A stretch of 64,000 nucleotides of DNA from Coleofasciculus sp. FACHB-1120 (GCF_014698845.1 NZ_JACJTV010000019.1:40865-104864); one strand, 5' to 3'; positions 8,454-17,213 are shown, counted from the first letter of the stretch. Numbers and translations: made by a program. The notes: generated by a model from the sequence alone, not told the origin.

Positions 8454-9152
8454 ATGTCAATGACCTTTTTTAATCCTGCTGAACCGCTTGTCCGTAGCAA
8501 ACAGGAAGCCCTTGATTTTCAGGATCGTCAGGGGCTTTTACGTATTCACTTGCAAGTTGGAAATAAAACGCTGATTTCAAGCTTTTATTCTCGAATTGAT
8601 CAGGCGTTTATTGTTTGGGGTTGGATTACCGCTGCAATTTTTATAAATGCTCAGTTTCTACCTGTTAGCTGGTACGTGCAAGCGATGTTTTGGTCAGCAC
8701 TCACCTTAGTCGGTACGGTGGGGATGGTGGTGTTGACTCACTTTTGGGTGAAAGTAGAACGCCTACGGTGGCTTCTTTATAGCTGGGTTGCACTGATGTT
8801 ATTCGGGGTGGTGCTAACTGACTTAGGTATTTTTCTGGGTTGGGGGTTGGTACTGATGAACCTGTGTCAGTTTTGGCTGGGTTTAAGTACCATTGGCTAC
8901 TTTTTTACGGGTGTGGGAATGCGATCGCGCACTTTCCTAATTAATGGACTCATTCACCTATTAGGGATTGGGATATTGCCCTATGTCGGTGGCTGGCAAT
9001 TTCTCACCACGGGTCTTGTGATGGCGGGGACTTTACTGCTGCTAGCAGAAGTGCAGTGGGATATGCGATCGCCCATCGATTATGACGTATTAACCCCCGA
9101 ACAAAAGCAGTTTAACCAGGAACAACATCAGCTACGTCAAATGAGTATTTAG
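8454..9152 (+). CDS. Integral membrane protein of unknown function
   Basis: The product has 232 residues. After a polar N-terminal region of about 45 residues there are six hydrophobic segments, then a polar tail with T-P-E-Q-K-Q-F-N-Q-E-Q-H. No catalytic motif was recognised. The ATG at 8454 is followed two codons later by another ATG, either of which could serve. HIP1 sites lie inside the coding DNA (around 8922 and 9066), consistent with a resident gene. It follows the phytol-kinase-like gene by 142 bases in the same direction. Confidence 0.8.
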   Translation: MSMTFFNPAEPLVRSKQEALDFQDRQGLLRIHLQVGNKTLISSFYSRIDQAFIVWGWITAAIFINAQFLPVSWYVQAMFWSALTLVGTVGMVVLTHFWVKVERLRWLLYSWVALMLFGVVLTDLGIFLGWGLVLMNLCQFWLGLSTIGYFFTGVGMRSRTFLINGLIHLLGIGILPYVGGWQFLTTGLVMAGTLLLLAEVQWDMRSPIDYDVLTPEQKQFNQEQHQLRQMSI

Positions 9153-9644
9153 AAGTTTAAATAACCTCTAAATTTTGTTGAAAATTTTCTCCAATTTTAT
9201 AGAACGCTTGGCACCATATAACTATGCAACATTTGGTGAGTGAATTTTCCTCATCCACCGAATGTCACATGACCATAGCAGGCGTTTTGCTGTTTGTCCT
9301 GCGAATTGCCTCACTTAGGAGAACGGCGTCTGGACGGCGAGTGGTCTTCATCTCCCATTCTCAGGATATTGACTAACTAAGCTAGTTGAGCGCCAGTTGA
9401 GCGTTAAGTAGTGGTACAGGGTTTTTGTCGTTTCTCCTGCTTGCAGCCACCAAAGGGATGTTAAACCATCCAACAGAGCAGTCTGAGGTGACTGACACAT
9501 TCCAAGACGTTCTGGCGGGTTTTTAGCCATCTGGCAAGTAGAATTTTAAAAATATCTCATGAGATTTGGTGGAGAAAGAGTCTCTTCCCCCACCAAATTT
9601 GTGAGTTTTGAATCCAAAAATATAGAAAAAAGCATTCAGGCTGA
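9153..9644. other. Intergenic region, no supported gene
   Basis: About 490 bases lie between the membrane protein and the 50-residue ORF. A 60-codon frame exists on the minus strand at 9348-9530, but it has no ribosome site and no recognised motif. Nothing else was identified. Confidence 0.4.
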
Positions 9645-9797
9645 CTACCAATCTTCTCCACGATGTGCTCTGGACGGTTCCCCTGTAAAGGGCTGCACGC
9701 CAGTTAACGGATATGCATCGTCACTTGGTCCAAAGATGCGAGCGATCGCGCCAGAAAAATATTGGATGATATTGTCAAACGTTCGGGTAAGACTCAT
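9645..9797 (-). CDS. 50-residue conserved-looking small protein
   Basis: The minus strand encodes 50 residues from the ATG at 9797 to a TAG at 9645. A GGAGAG motif lies just upstream. The N-terminal part is an amphipathic helix (T-F-D-N-I-I-Q-Y-F-S-G-A-I-A-R-I), followed by F-G-P-S-D-D-A-Y-P and G-V-Q-P-F-T-G-E-P. I have an impression of similar short cyanobacterial proteins with a D-D-x-Y-P-x-x-G-V-Q-P-F core. The function is unknown. The opposite-strand 108-codon frame (9559-9885) is judged a shadow of this gene. Confidence 0.6.
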   Translation of the reverse strand: MSLTRTFDNIIQYFSGAIARIFGPSDDAYPLTGVQPFTGEPSRAHRGEDW

Positions 9798-10207
9798 ATC
9801 TTTACTCTCCAGATTCCTTTGGGAACTCGATGAAATGTATATTAGTCTTTCATACTTTTATTATGAATCTGGCTCGATAATTTGAGGTGATTTGCAATAC
9901 TTGTTTGATTAGGTTTGCAATACTTTGCTTAGCATAGAGTCAACAGTCAGTTTATTTAATATTTCTACATACTTTAAAATTCATTTAGATTTTGCACAAT
10001 GAACCCTAATAACTGATGGTAAGTGGTTAATCACTAATGGGTAACGCCGCCGCACCCTCTCCTGTGTCCTTCTGGCATCAATTGTCTTTTCTGTAGTTTT
10101 TGAGTCAAAATACTATTAAGAATAATGTATATAACCTAAGAATGACCTGAAGATGGCAGTATAGCTCTCTTCAGCAGCCTTCTTCTTCAAGCAATCATCA
10201 AAATGCC

Positions 10208-10238
10208 TTGACACTATTATGGTAAAGATTACTATAAT
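10208..10238 (+). promoter_or_regulatory. pncB promoter with overlapping palindrome (candidate NrtR operator)
   Basis: TTGACA at 10208-10213 and TATAAT at 10233-10238 form a sigma-70-type promoter with 19-base spacing; ACTATA at 10231 would give 17. Between and over these elements lies TATGGTAAAGATTACTATA (10218-10236), an inverted repeat of TATGGTAA and TTACTATA around AGA with one mismatch. Its position fits repression of the NAD genes that follow. The regulator assignment to the downstream nrtR is inferred. Confidence 0.6.
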
Positions 10239-10270
10239 TAGGAAACCCACTCTGGCTAGGAAGCAAGACG

Positions 10271-11680
10271 ATGAGAACTTCCGTGGACGGACTTGTAAAG
10301 CATCCTGCTAACCTGCTTCAGGAGCCGGTTAGGGTAGAAAATCGAGAACTGGCGATCGCTTCTGAAGATTACAGCCTCTTGACCGACCTGTATCAGCTGA
10401 CAATGGCAGCTTGTTACACCGGCGAAGGTTTAGATCAAACACGGGCAAGCTTTGAGCTATTTGCGCGGCGTCTACCCGCTGGCTTTGGCTATTTGATTGC
10501 GATGGGGTTGGAACAGGCGCTGGACTATCTGGAGAAATTTCGCTTCAGTCCCAGCCAGATAGCGGCTTTGCAGGCGACCGGAATTTTCGATCGGGCACCA
10601 GAGCGATTTTGGTCGCTTTTGGCAGATGCTCGGTTCACCGGCGATGTTTGGGCAGTTCCAGAGGGAACCGCCGTATTCGCTAACGAGCCGCTGCTGCGGG
10701 TGGAAGCGCCCCTTTGGCAAGCTCAACTGGTGGAAACCTACCTGCTGAATACAATTAATTACCAAACTTTAGTTGCCACACGAGCAGCACGGATACGGGA
10801 TGTCGCGGGGCAGGAAGCGACGCTACTGGAATTTGGCACCCGGCGCGCTTTTAGCCCCCAAGCATCTCTGTGGGCAGCTAGGGCGTCATTGGCGGCTGGA
10901 TTGGATGCGACTTCTAATGTACTGGCAGCGATTAAGTTGGGTCAAAAGCCCAGCGGGACGATGGCTCATGCTTTGGTGATGGCGCTGACAGCAACTGCTG
11001 GAAGTGAAGGAGAGGCTTTTACCGCCTTCCATCGATATTTTCCGGGTGCGCCCTTGTTAATTGATACCTACGATACAGTTGCCGCTGCCCAAATGCTGGC
11101 AGAAAAGATCGATGCAGGAGAAATGCAATTGTCTGGGGTGCGGCTAGATTCTGGCGATTTGGTAGGGTTATCCAAACAAGTGCGATCGCGCTTACCGGAT
11201 GTTCCCATCTTTGCCAGTGGCGATTTGGATGAGTGGGAAATTGCCCGATTGCAAGCAGAGGGTGCTTGCATTGACGGTTATGGACTCGGAACTCGCTTGG
11301 TTACGGGAAGCCCAGTCAATGGAGTGTATAAACTGGTTGAAATTGATGGCATTCCTGTAATGAAACAGTCGAGTGGCAAGTTAACTTATCCCGGTCGCAA
11401 GCAGATTTTTCGCTGCTTTGAGGGCACTTTGATGAAAGCAGATCGATTGGGATTGGTGACGGAAAGTCCGCAGTTTGAGCAGCCGTTGTTGCAGCCGATG
11501 TTTAAGCAAGGCGAACGGGTATTTCTACCAGAATCTTTAGCGGAGATTCGAGAACGAACTGCGATTTCGGTAGGGAGTTTACCAGCGGAGACTCGTCAGT
11601 TGGATTCGCCTGTGTCGCCGTCGGTGGAGGTTTCGGCTGCATTGTTGGAGTTGATGGAAAAAACTCGTCGTTCTGGTTAA
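10271..11680 (+). CDS. pncB: Nicotinate phosphoribosyltransferase
   Basis: This 469-residue enzyme converts nicotinate, PRPP and ATP to nicotinate mononucleotide, the salvage entry to NAD. Family motifs are L-L-T-D-L-Y-Q-L-T-M near the N-terminus, Y-Q-T-L-V-A-T-R-A-A-R, E-F-G-T-R-R-A-F-S-P, S-G-T-M-A-H-A and L-I-D-T-Y-D-T. The C-terminal S-G-K-L-T-Y-P-G-R-K-Q-I-F-R is also typical. The first 30 residues are a variable extension. It heads the cluster pncB-nadD-nrtR-PchB-like-nadE, all on the plus strand, and lies about 35 bases after the promoter palindrome. Confidence 0.96.
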   Translation: MRTSVDGLVKHPANLLQEPVRVENRELAIASEDYSLLTDLYQLTMAACYTGEGLDQTRASFELFARRLPAGFGYLIAMGLEQALDYLEKFRFSPSQIAALQATGIFDRAPERFWSLLADARFTGDVWAVPEGTAVFANEPLLRVEAPLWQAQLVETYLLNTINYQTLVATRAARIRDVAGQEATLLEFGTRRAFSPQASLWAARASLAAGLDATSNVLAAIKLGQKPSGTMAHALVMALTATAGSEGEAFTAFHRYFPGAPLLIDTYDTVAAAQMLAEKIDAGEMQLSGVRLDSGDLVGLSKQVRSRLPDVPIFASGDLDEWEIARLQAEGACIDGYGLGTRLVTGSPVNGVYKLVEIDGIPVMKQSSGKLTYPGRKQIFRCFEGTLMKADRLGLVTESPQFEQPLLQPMFKQGERVFLPESLAEIRERTAISVGSLPAETRQLDSPVSPSVEVSAALLELMEKTRRSG

Positions 11681-11690
11681 GGATTTGAGA

Positions 11691-11729
11691 ACGAACCGCA
11701 AAGACGCAAAGGACACGAAGAAAGAGGAA
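11691..11729 (+). repeat. CGCAAAGACGC-type dispersed repeat copy
   Basis: The short gap between pncB and nadD is mostly filled by ACCGCAAAGACGCAAAGGAC-like sequence. Similar elements occur at five places in this window, in both orientations. Confidence 0.7.
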
Positions 11730-11749
11730 GAAGAGGAATTAGGAAGATA

Positions 11750-12337
11750 ATGAGAATTGCTTTATTCGGTACGAGTGCTGACCCGCCAACTTCTGGGCAT
11801 CAAGCAATTTTGAAATGGCTGTCGCACCACTATGATTGGGTGGCGGTTTGGGCGTCGAATAATCCGTTTAAATCGCATCAAACGCCGCTAGAACATCGCT
11901 CAACGATGCTAAGGTTGCTGATTGAGGAAATTCATCCGAGTTGCCACAATATCGGACTGTATCCGGAATTCAGTAGTCCGAGAACTCTGGAGACGGTGCA
12001 GAAGGCTAGGCAATGCTGGGGAATGTCGGCAGATTTTACCGTCGTCATTGGTTCGGATTTGGTCAACCAGATGCCGCGTTGGTATAGAGTTGAAGATTTA
12101 TTGCGGCAAGTGCATCTGCTCGTGGTGCCAAGACCAGGATATGCGATAGATGACCCTGATTTAGAGGCGCTGCGGCAACTAGGGGCGCAGATTGCGATCG
12201 CTGACATCAAACCACCGGCGGTTTCTTCCACAGCTTATCGTGAGAATGGCAACAGACAAGCCTTGACGACGACCGTTGAGGACTATATTCATAGAGAACG
12301 TTTATACGAATGCGAGGACGCAGCTCGAAAAAGATAG
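11750..12337 (+). CDS. nadD: Nicotinate-nucleotide adenylyltransferase
   Basis: This 195-residue nucleotidyltransferase joins nicotinate mononucleotide and ATP into deamido-NAD. It has the G-T-S-A-D-P-P-T-S-G-H nucleotide-binding motif at the N-terminus, the W-A-S-N-N-P-F-K substrate loop, V-I-G-S-D-L in the middle and S-S-T-A-Y-R near the end, a relaxed version of the I-S-S-T-x-x-R signature. The 3' end overlaps the nrtR start by 28 bases, which suggests coupled translation. Substrate use is inferred from the flanking pncB and nadE. Confidence 0.93.
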   Translation: MRIALFGTSADPPTSGHQAILKWLSHHYDWVAVWASNNPFKSHQTPLEHRSTMLRLLIEEIHPSCHNIGLYPEFSSPRTLETVQKARQCWGMSADFTVVIGSDLVNQMPRWYRVEDLLRQVHLLVVPRPGYAIDDPDLEALRQLGAQIAIADIKPPAVSSTAYRENGNRQALTTTVEDYIHRERLYECEDAARKR

Positions 12338-13056
12338 GTGATTCGGTAAAAAAACCGGCATTAGCGGATTTTAAAGTCGGAGTCGATAATGTGATTTTCT
12401 CAGTCGATACGGCGCAAAACCGACTATTAGTTTTGTTAGTCATGCGGCAAGACGAACCTTTTTACGATCGGTGGAGTTTGCCCGGTACTTTAGTGCGGCA
12501 AGGGGAATCTTTAGAAGATGCCGCCTATCGAATTTTGGCTGAAAAAATTCGCGTGAAAAATCTGTACCTAGAGCAGTTATACACTTTTGGCGGCCCTGGA
12601 CGAGATCCGAGAGAATGCGAAGAAAGTTACGGAGTTCGTTATCTGTCGGTCAGTTATTTTGCTTTGGTGCGATTTGAAGAAGCTGAATTAATTGCCGATG
12701 GGGTTAGTGGAATTGCCTGGTACCCTTTGGAGCAAGTACCAGAATTAGCCTTTGACCACCATAAAATCTTAGAGTATGGTCATCGGCGTTTGCGAAATAA
12801 ATTGGAATATAGTCCAGTCGCCTTTGAAGTGTTGCCGGAGTTATTTACTTTGAGTGACTTATATCAGCTTTACACGACCGTTTTAGGTGAAAATTTCTCG
12901 GATTATTCCAATTTTCGCGCCCGACTTTTGAAGCTGGGTTTTCTTTACGATACCAAAGTCAAAGTCTCGCGAGGCGCGGGGCGTCCGGCAAGTTTGTATC
13001 GGTTTGATGCTGAAGCGTTTGCTCCGTTTAAGGATAAACCGTTGGTATTTATTTAA
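12310..13056 (+). CDS. nrtR: NrtR-type Nudix-related transcriptional regulator of NAD metabolism
   Basis: This is a 248-residue protein with an N-terminal Nudix-like domain (about 20-160) and a C-terminal winged helix (about 165-240, with F-T-L-S-D-L-Y-Q-L-Y and G-R-P-A-S-L-Y-R-F). The Nudix box is degenerate: in the R-E-U-x-E-E part the sequence reads R-I-L-A-E-K, so two of the three catalytic acids are lost. That is expected of NrtR regulators, which sense ADP-ribose-type ligands instead of hydrolysing them. NrtR proteins repress NAD synthesis genes, and this one sits inside a complete NAD cluster. The palindrome at 10218-10236 is the obvious candidate binding site. Confidence 0.9.
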   Translation: MRGRSSKKIGDSVKKPALADFKVGVDNVIFSVDTAQNRLLVLLVMRQDEPFYDRWSLPGTLVRQGESLEDAAYRILAEKIRVKNLYLEQLYTFGGPGRDPRECEESYGVRYLSVSYFALVRFEEAELIADGVSGIAWYPLEQVPELAFDHHKILEYGHRRLRNKLEYSPVAFEVLPELFTLSDLYQLYTTVLGENFSDYSNFRARLLKLGFLYDTKVKVSRGAGRPASLYRFDAEAFAPFKDKPLVFI

Positions 13057-13110
13057 ACGCTTGATAGTAGCAGAGGCTCACCAATTAAAAAACAATTTAT
13101 TTTTCTATTC

Positions 13111-13152
13111 CTTTGCGTTACTCTGCGTTACCCTTTGCGTACCTTTGCGTTA
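13111..13152 (-). repeat. TTTGCGTTA tandem-like repeat between nrtR and the PchB-like gene
   Basis: Four imperfect copies of the CTTTGCGTTA / CTCTGCGTTA / CTTTGCGTACC type follow each other. It belongs to the same dispersed family as 6061-6100 and 11691-11729. Confidence 0.65.
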
Positions 13153-13184
13153 ATAATAAAAAATTTAGATGAGTAAAGCATATT

Positions 13185-13481
13185 ATGAAAGAAGCCGATG
13201 AGTGTTCAAATATACAAGAAATTCGCCAAGAAATTGATAAGCTCGACCGACAGATTATTGCAGCTTTTGGTAAACGATTTGAATATGTAAAAGCGGCGGC
13301 TAAATTTAAAACAAGCGAAACAACTGTAAAAGCTCCGGAAAGGGTTAAATCGATGTTGCAGCAAAGACGTCTTTGGGCTGAAGAACAAGGCTTAAATCCA
13401 GATGTAATTGAAAAGCTATATCAAGATTTAGTAACTTATTTTATCAATGAAGAATTAAAACATTGGCAATCTAAATTCTAA
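13185..13481 (+). CDS. PchB-like chorismate mutase / isochorismate pyruvate-lyase
   Basis: This is a 98-residue all-helical AroQ-fold protein. It follows Pseudomonas PchB closely from recall: I-R-x-x-I-D-x-L-D near residue 13, R-F-E-Y-V-K-A-A near 31, F-K-T-S-E around 41, A-P-E-R-V near 50 and W-A-E-E-x-G-L near 64. Residues equivalent to PchB Arg14, Arg31 and Lys42 are present, while the position of Gln90 holds Glu. PchB splits isochorismate into salicylate and pyruvate and has weak chorismate mutase activity. Its place between nrtR and nadE is unusual. No isochorismate synthase or siderophore gene is in the window, so the physiological reaction is open. Confidence 0.85.
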   Translation: MKEADECSNIQEIRQEIDKLDRQIIAAFGKRFEYVKAAAKFKTSETTVKAPERVKSMLQQRRLWAEEQGLNPDVIEKLYQDLVTYFINEELKHWQSKF

Positions 13482-13553
13482 TCGCTGCGATTGAAAAATT
13501 AGTTTCAATAATTAGAACGACGCAAAATGCCCTTACATAGGTGATTACTGAAT

Positions 13554-15242
13554 ATGAAAATTGCGATCGCTCAACTCAACCCCACGATTGGCAACCTCAG
13601 CGGCAATGCCCAACACATTCTAGAGGCGGCGAGACAGGCAACTCAGCAAGGTGCCCGTTTGTTGCTGACGCCGGAACTCTCTTTGTGCGGCTATCCACCA
13701 CGAGATTTGCTGCTGAATCCCGGCTTCGTTGAGTCTATGGCACAGGTGTTGCAGCAGCTGGCAGGGGATTTACCACCCAATTTAGCGGTGTTGGTGGGCA
13801 CGGTGGAGCCAAATCCCAAAGGGCACGTCACCGGAGGTAAACCGTTATTTAATAGTATTGCCTGGTTAGAACAGGGCAAAATCCAGCAAATTTTTCACAA
13901 GCGACTGTTGCCCACCTACGATGTTTTCGACGAATATCGATACTTTGAACCGGGGCTTCAGCCAAATTCATTTACTCTCGATCATCTCCGCATCGGCGTC
14001 ACAATCTGCGAAGATTTGTGGAACGATGAGGAATTTTGGGGAAAGCGCAGCTATGCAGTGAATCCGATTGCTGACTTAGCTCAATTGGGTGTAGATTTGG
14101 TGGTGAATTTGTCCGCTTCTCCCTACAGTGTCGGTAAGCATCACTTGCGAGAGGCGATGTTGCGTCATAGTACCGTTCGTTACCGCCAACCAAGCGTTTA
14201 TATCAATCAGGTTGGGGGAAATGATGACTTAATTTTTGATGGTAGCAGTTTCGCTTTAAATCACGCCGGGGAAGTGGTGTGTCGTGCCCTTCGTTTTGAG
14301 ACGGATTTGGTACTGCTGGAATTTGATGAGGAAAAGCGAGATTTGTCCCCCTCAGCAACCGGGGAAAACGGGGGATTAGCAGCGTTTGCGGCAAGTGAAG
14401 ACGAGGAAATTTGGGCGGCGTTGGTGTTGGGAGTGCGAGACTATGCCCGCAAGTGTGGCTTTTCCAAAGTCACACTTGGCTTGAGTGGTGGAGTCGATTC
14501 GGCATTGGTAGCAGCGATCGCATCCGCCGCTTTAGGGGCAGAAAATGTATTCGGCGTCCTTATGCCTTCGCCCTACAGTTCCGATCATTCTGTCGAAGAT
14601 GCGCTGAAATTAGCCCAAAAGCTAGGTATTGCTACTCAAACCCTAGCGATTGGGCAGCTGATGCAGAGTTATGACCAAACGTTAGAACATCTGTTTGCTG
14701 GAACGTCGTTTGGGCTTGCGGAAGAGAATATTCAATCGCGGATTCGGGGCAATTTATTGATGGCGATCGCCAACAAGTTTGGCTATCTCCTCCTTTCTAC
14801 CGGCAACAAGTCAGAAATGGCGGTCGGTTACTGTACGCTTTATGGCGATATGAATGGGGGATTAGCGGTAATTGCTGATGTGCCGAAAACTCGCGTTTAT
14901 TCTCTGTGCAATTGGCTGAATCGCAACGGTGAAATTATTCCGACTAATATCCTCACAAAACCACCAAGTGCCGAACTAAAACCCGGTCAAGTCGATCAAG
15001 ATTCTCTCCCCTCTTATGACATTTTGGATGATATTTTGCAGCGGTTAATTCACGAACATCAATCAACCGCTCAAATTATCGAAGCTGGTCACGATCCAGT
15101 CGTTGTCAATAAAGTGATGCAGTTAGTGGCGCGTGCCGAATTTAAGCGGCGACAAGCACCGCCTGGACTGAAAATTACCGATCGGGCTTTTGGCACCGGC
15201 TGGCGAATGCCGATTGCGAGTCGCTGGAGCGCGATCGCATAA
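13554..15242 (+). CDS. nadE: Glutamine-dependent NAD+ synthetase
   Basis: This 562-residue two-domain enzyme carries out the last step of NAD synthesis, amidating deamido-NAD with glutamine nitrogen. The N-terminal nitrilase-type glutaminase domain (1-270) has its triad as Glu41 (T-P-E-L-S-L-C-G-Y-P-P-R-D), Lys116 (F-H-K-R-L-L-P) and Cys152 (T-I-C-E-D-L-W). The synthetase domain from about 280 has the ATP loop L-G-L-S-G-G-V-D-S-A-L and later S-T-G-N-K-S-E-M-A-V-G-Y. An acidic, variable linker joins the domains. The length is normal for cyanobacterial NadE. It closes the NAD cluster. Confidence 0.97.
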   Translation: MKIAIAQLNPTIGNLSGNAQHILEAARQATQQGARLLLTPELSLCGYPPRDLLLNPGFVESMAQVLQQLAGDLPPNLAVLVGTVEPNPKGHVTGGKPLFNSIAWLEQGKIQQIFHKRLLPTYDVFDEYRYFEPGLQPNSFTLDHLRIGVTICEDLWNDEEFWGKRSYAVNPIADLAQLGVDLVVNLSASPYSVGKHHLREAMLRHSTVRYRQPSVYINQVGGNDDLIFDGSSFALNHAGEVVCRALRFETDLVLLEFDEEKRDLSPSATGENGGLAAFAASEDEEIWAALVLGVRDYARKCGFSKVTLGLSGGVDSALVAAIASAALGAENVFGVLMPSPYSSDHSVEDALKLAQKLGIATQTLAIGQLMQSYDQTLEHLFAGTSFGLAEENIQSRIRGNLLMAIANKFGYLLLSTGNKSEMAVGYCTLYGDMNGGLAVIADVPKTRVYSLCNWLNRNGEIIPTNILTKPPSAELKPGQVDQDSLPSYDILDDILQRLIHEHQSTAQIIEAGHDPVVVNKVMQLVARAEFKRRQAPPGLKITDRAFGTGWRMPIASRWSAIA

Positions 15243-15277
15243 CGCGGAGCTTATTTTTAGGAACCGGCAATTTTGGC

Positions 15278-15412
15278 TCATTGAGAGGATTGCTGGATAG
15301 ATTTTAGGGGACTGATACAGGCGGTAAGCGGAATGATGCCCAAGGCGATCGCGATTAATCCTAATCCCATTAACTGGCTAAATTTCTGATCTTCTAACTT
15401 TTTAAATAGCAT
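15278..15412 (-). CDS. Possible 44-residue lipopeptide
   Basis: A short minus-strand frame runs from the ATG at 15412 to a TGA at 15278. A TAGGAAG motif precedes the ATG. The peptide has a charged N-terminus (M-L-F-K-K-L-E-D-Q-K), a hydrophobic core (G-L-G-L-I-A-I-A-L-G-I-I-P) and then L-T-A-C, a fair lipobox, followed by only twelve residues. If real it would be a tiny lipoprotein. I do not recognise a family, and chance cannot be excluded. Confidence 0.4.
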   Translation of the reverse strand: MLFKKLEDQKFSQLMGLGLIAIALGIIPLTACISPLKSIQQSSQ

Positions 15413-15680
15413 CGGCTTCCTACTCGGTAAATATTGGCGTTAATCCCAACCAAGTTGATTGGACATTTATTTGGCATCCAGGGAATTTAAGCTGAGTGCG
15501 GCTTACTGAGGCTTATTGAATGTGGCGCTGAATTTAGGGGGGTGTGGAGATGACTGGGTGAATTCCGAACGGAAATTGAAATTATTTCCCGACCGAGAGC
15601 CAAGAGTAACCTTGAATCCTTATCAGAAATTGAAATACAGTAGACTGGTTGGCTATAGCTGCTACGGCTCCTCATCAAAA

Positions 15681-17213
15681 ATGTTTACTGGATCGGAAAC
15701 TACGGCGACCGTTTTAATTGTGCTGGTGGCTTTAGGCATCCTTAGTTGGGGCTTCTACCGTGCCAAGTCATTCGGCAAACTCGGTATCTTAGCTTGGTTG
15801 CAGTCAGTGGTGTTGATGTCTCCCTGGCTGTTGTTTTTTGGATTGTTCGCAGCCGGGATTTATATCAACCTGGTGAGCATCTTGTTTATGTTGATAGCCT
15901 CCGCTGGATTGTACATCTTCATCGGAAAGAAACTGCGAGCAGCTGGTCAGGATGCGATACTGCGAGAGCAAGTCTTGAAAATGATGAAAGACCAAGACTC
16001 GCTCCCGACAGAAGAGACTTCTGAGGGAAATGGGGGAGAGACATCGGCGGCGACGCCAAAAGAGGCGACAAATGCCGTCGTCCAAGAAGTGGTTCCCATT
16101 CCAGATGAAGACTTGAAAAACATCCAAGGAATTTTTGGCATTGATACCTTCTTTGCTACAGAAAGCATTCCTTATCAGGAAGGAGCCATCTTCAAGGGGA
16201 ATCTGCGGGGAGAACCTGCGGTGGTTCATTCCCGGTTATCTGCGAGTTTGCAGGAGAGATTGGGCGATCGCTATCGGCTATTTTTAGTAGAAAATCCGGA
16301 AGAGAAGCCGGTGGTGATTGTTCTCCCTAGCAGCAACGATCCGAAACCAGCAACCTTACCGCAGAACATCTTGGCAGGCGTCCTCGTCGTGGCTACCATT
16401 GCCGCTAGCTTAGAGACTGCGGGAATTTTCCTCGGCTTTGATTTCTTCAGCAACCCAAACCGCTTTGGAGAAGTTCTGCCCATCAGTGCCGGAATCTGGG
16501 TGGTTTTAGGGACTCACGAACTCGGTCACTGGTTCCTCGCTCGTCGTCACAATATTCGCCTAAGTTTTCCTTTTTTCATCCCATCCGCACAGATTGGCTC
16601 ATTTGGGGCGATTACTCGGTTTGAATCGCTGTTACCCAATCGCACAGTGCTGTTTGATATCGCTTTAGCAGGTCCTGCTGCCGGTGGCATTGTCTCTCTA
16701 TTGATGCTAATCGTTGGCTTAATTCTTTCCCACGAAGGCAGTCTATTTAAGGTGCCATCGGAGTTCTTCCAGGGGTCAATTTTGGTGGGCACTCTGGCAC
16801 GAGTTGTCCTCGGTTCTAGTCTCCAGACAACCCTTGTTGATGTCCACCCGCTGACGATTATCGGTTGGTTGGGTTTGGTGGTAACAGCGTTCAATTTGAT
16901 GCCAGCGGGAATGCTTGATGGGGGTCGAATTGTCCAGGCAATCTACGGACGCCAAATCGCTCGCCGCGCTACCGTCGCCACGTTAATTTTGCTGGGAATT
17001 GTCTCTCTGGCAAATCCGACGAATCCGTTGCTGCTGTACTGGGCGATTGTGATTTTGTTCTTGCAGCGGGGTCTGGAACGTCCTAGCTTGAATGAGATTT
17101 CCGAACCCGATGATGCACGAGCTGCTTTGGCGTTGTTGGCGCTGTTTTTAACGGTGGCAACTCTCCTTCCTCTCACTCCCGGCTTGGCGGGTCGCTTGGG
17201 AATTGGGGGATAG
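15681..17213 (+). CDS. Site-2-protease-type membrane metalloprotease (EGY/M50-like)
   Basis: From the ATG at 15681 the product has 510 residues; an in-frame extension to 15516 runs through intergenic-looking DNA. Two to three membrane segments at the N-terminus precede an acidic linker and a soluble domain (E-D-L-K-N-I-Q-G-I-F-G-I-D), then a membrane core with the zinc motif T-H-E-L-G-H-W and the second ligand motif N-L-M-P-A-G-M-L-D-G-G-R. The layout is that of plant EGY proteases and their cyanobacterial relatives, which cleave within membranes. Substrates are unknown. Upstream sequence and spacing suggest single-gene transcription. Confidence 0.9.
   Translation: MFTGSETTATVLIVLVALGILSWGFYRAKSFGKLGILAWLQSVVLMSPWLLFFGLFAAGIYINLVSILFMLIASAGLYIFIGKKLRAAGQDAILREQVLKMMKDQDSLPTEETSEGNGGETSAATPKEATNAVVQEVVPIPDEDLKNIQGIFGIDTFFATESIPYQEGAIFKGNLRGEPAVVHSRLSASLQERLGDRYRLFLVENPEEKPVVIVLPSSNDPKPATLPQNILAGVLVVATIAASLETAGIFLGFDFFSNPNRFGEVLPISAGIWVVLGTHELGHWFLARRHNIRLSFPFFIPSAQIGSFGAITRFESLLPNRTVLFDIALAGPAAGGIVSLLMLIVGLILSHEGSLFKVPSEFFQGSILVGTLARVVLGSSLQTTLVDVHPLTIIGWLGLVVTAFNLMPAGMLDGGRIVQAIYGRQIARRATVATLILLGIVSLANPTNPLLLYWAIVILFLQRGLERPSLNEISEPDDARAALALLALFLTVATLLPLTPGLAGRLGIGG

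Noticed and set aside
9348..9530. 60-codon minus-strand frame
   Set aside because: No ribosome site, no recognised motif, and nothing in its surroundings supports it.
9559..9885. 108-codon plus-strand frame
   Set aside because: It is antisense to the better supported 50-residue ORF, has no recognised motif and no ribosome site.
15516..15680. N-terminal extension of the site-2-protease-like protein
   Set aside because: The extension translates intergenic-looking DNA without membrane or domain pattern; the ATG at 15681 directly precedes the first membrane segment.
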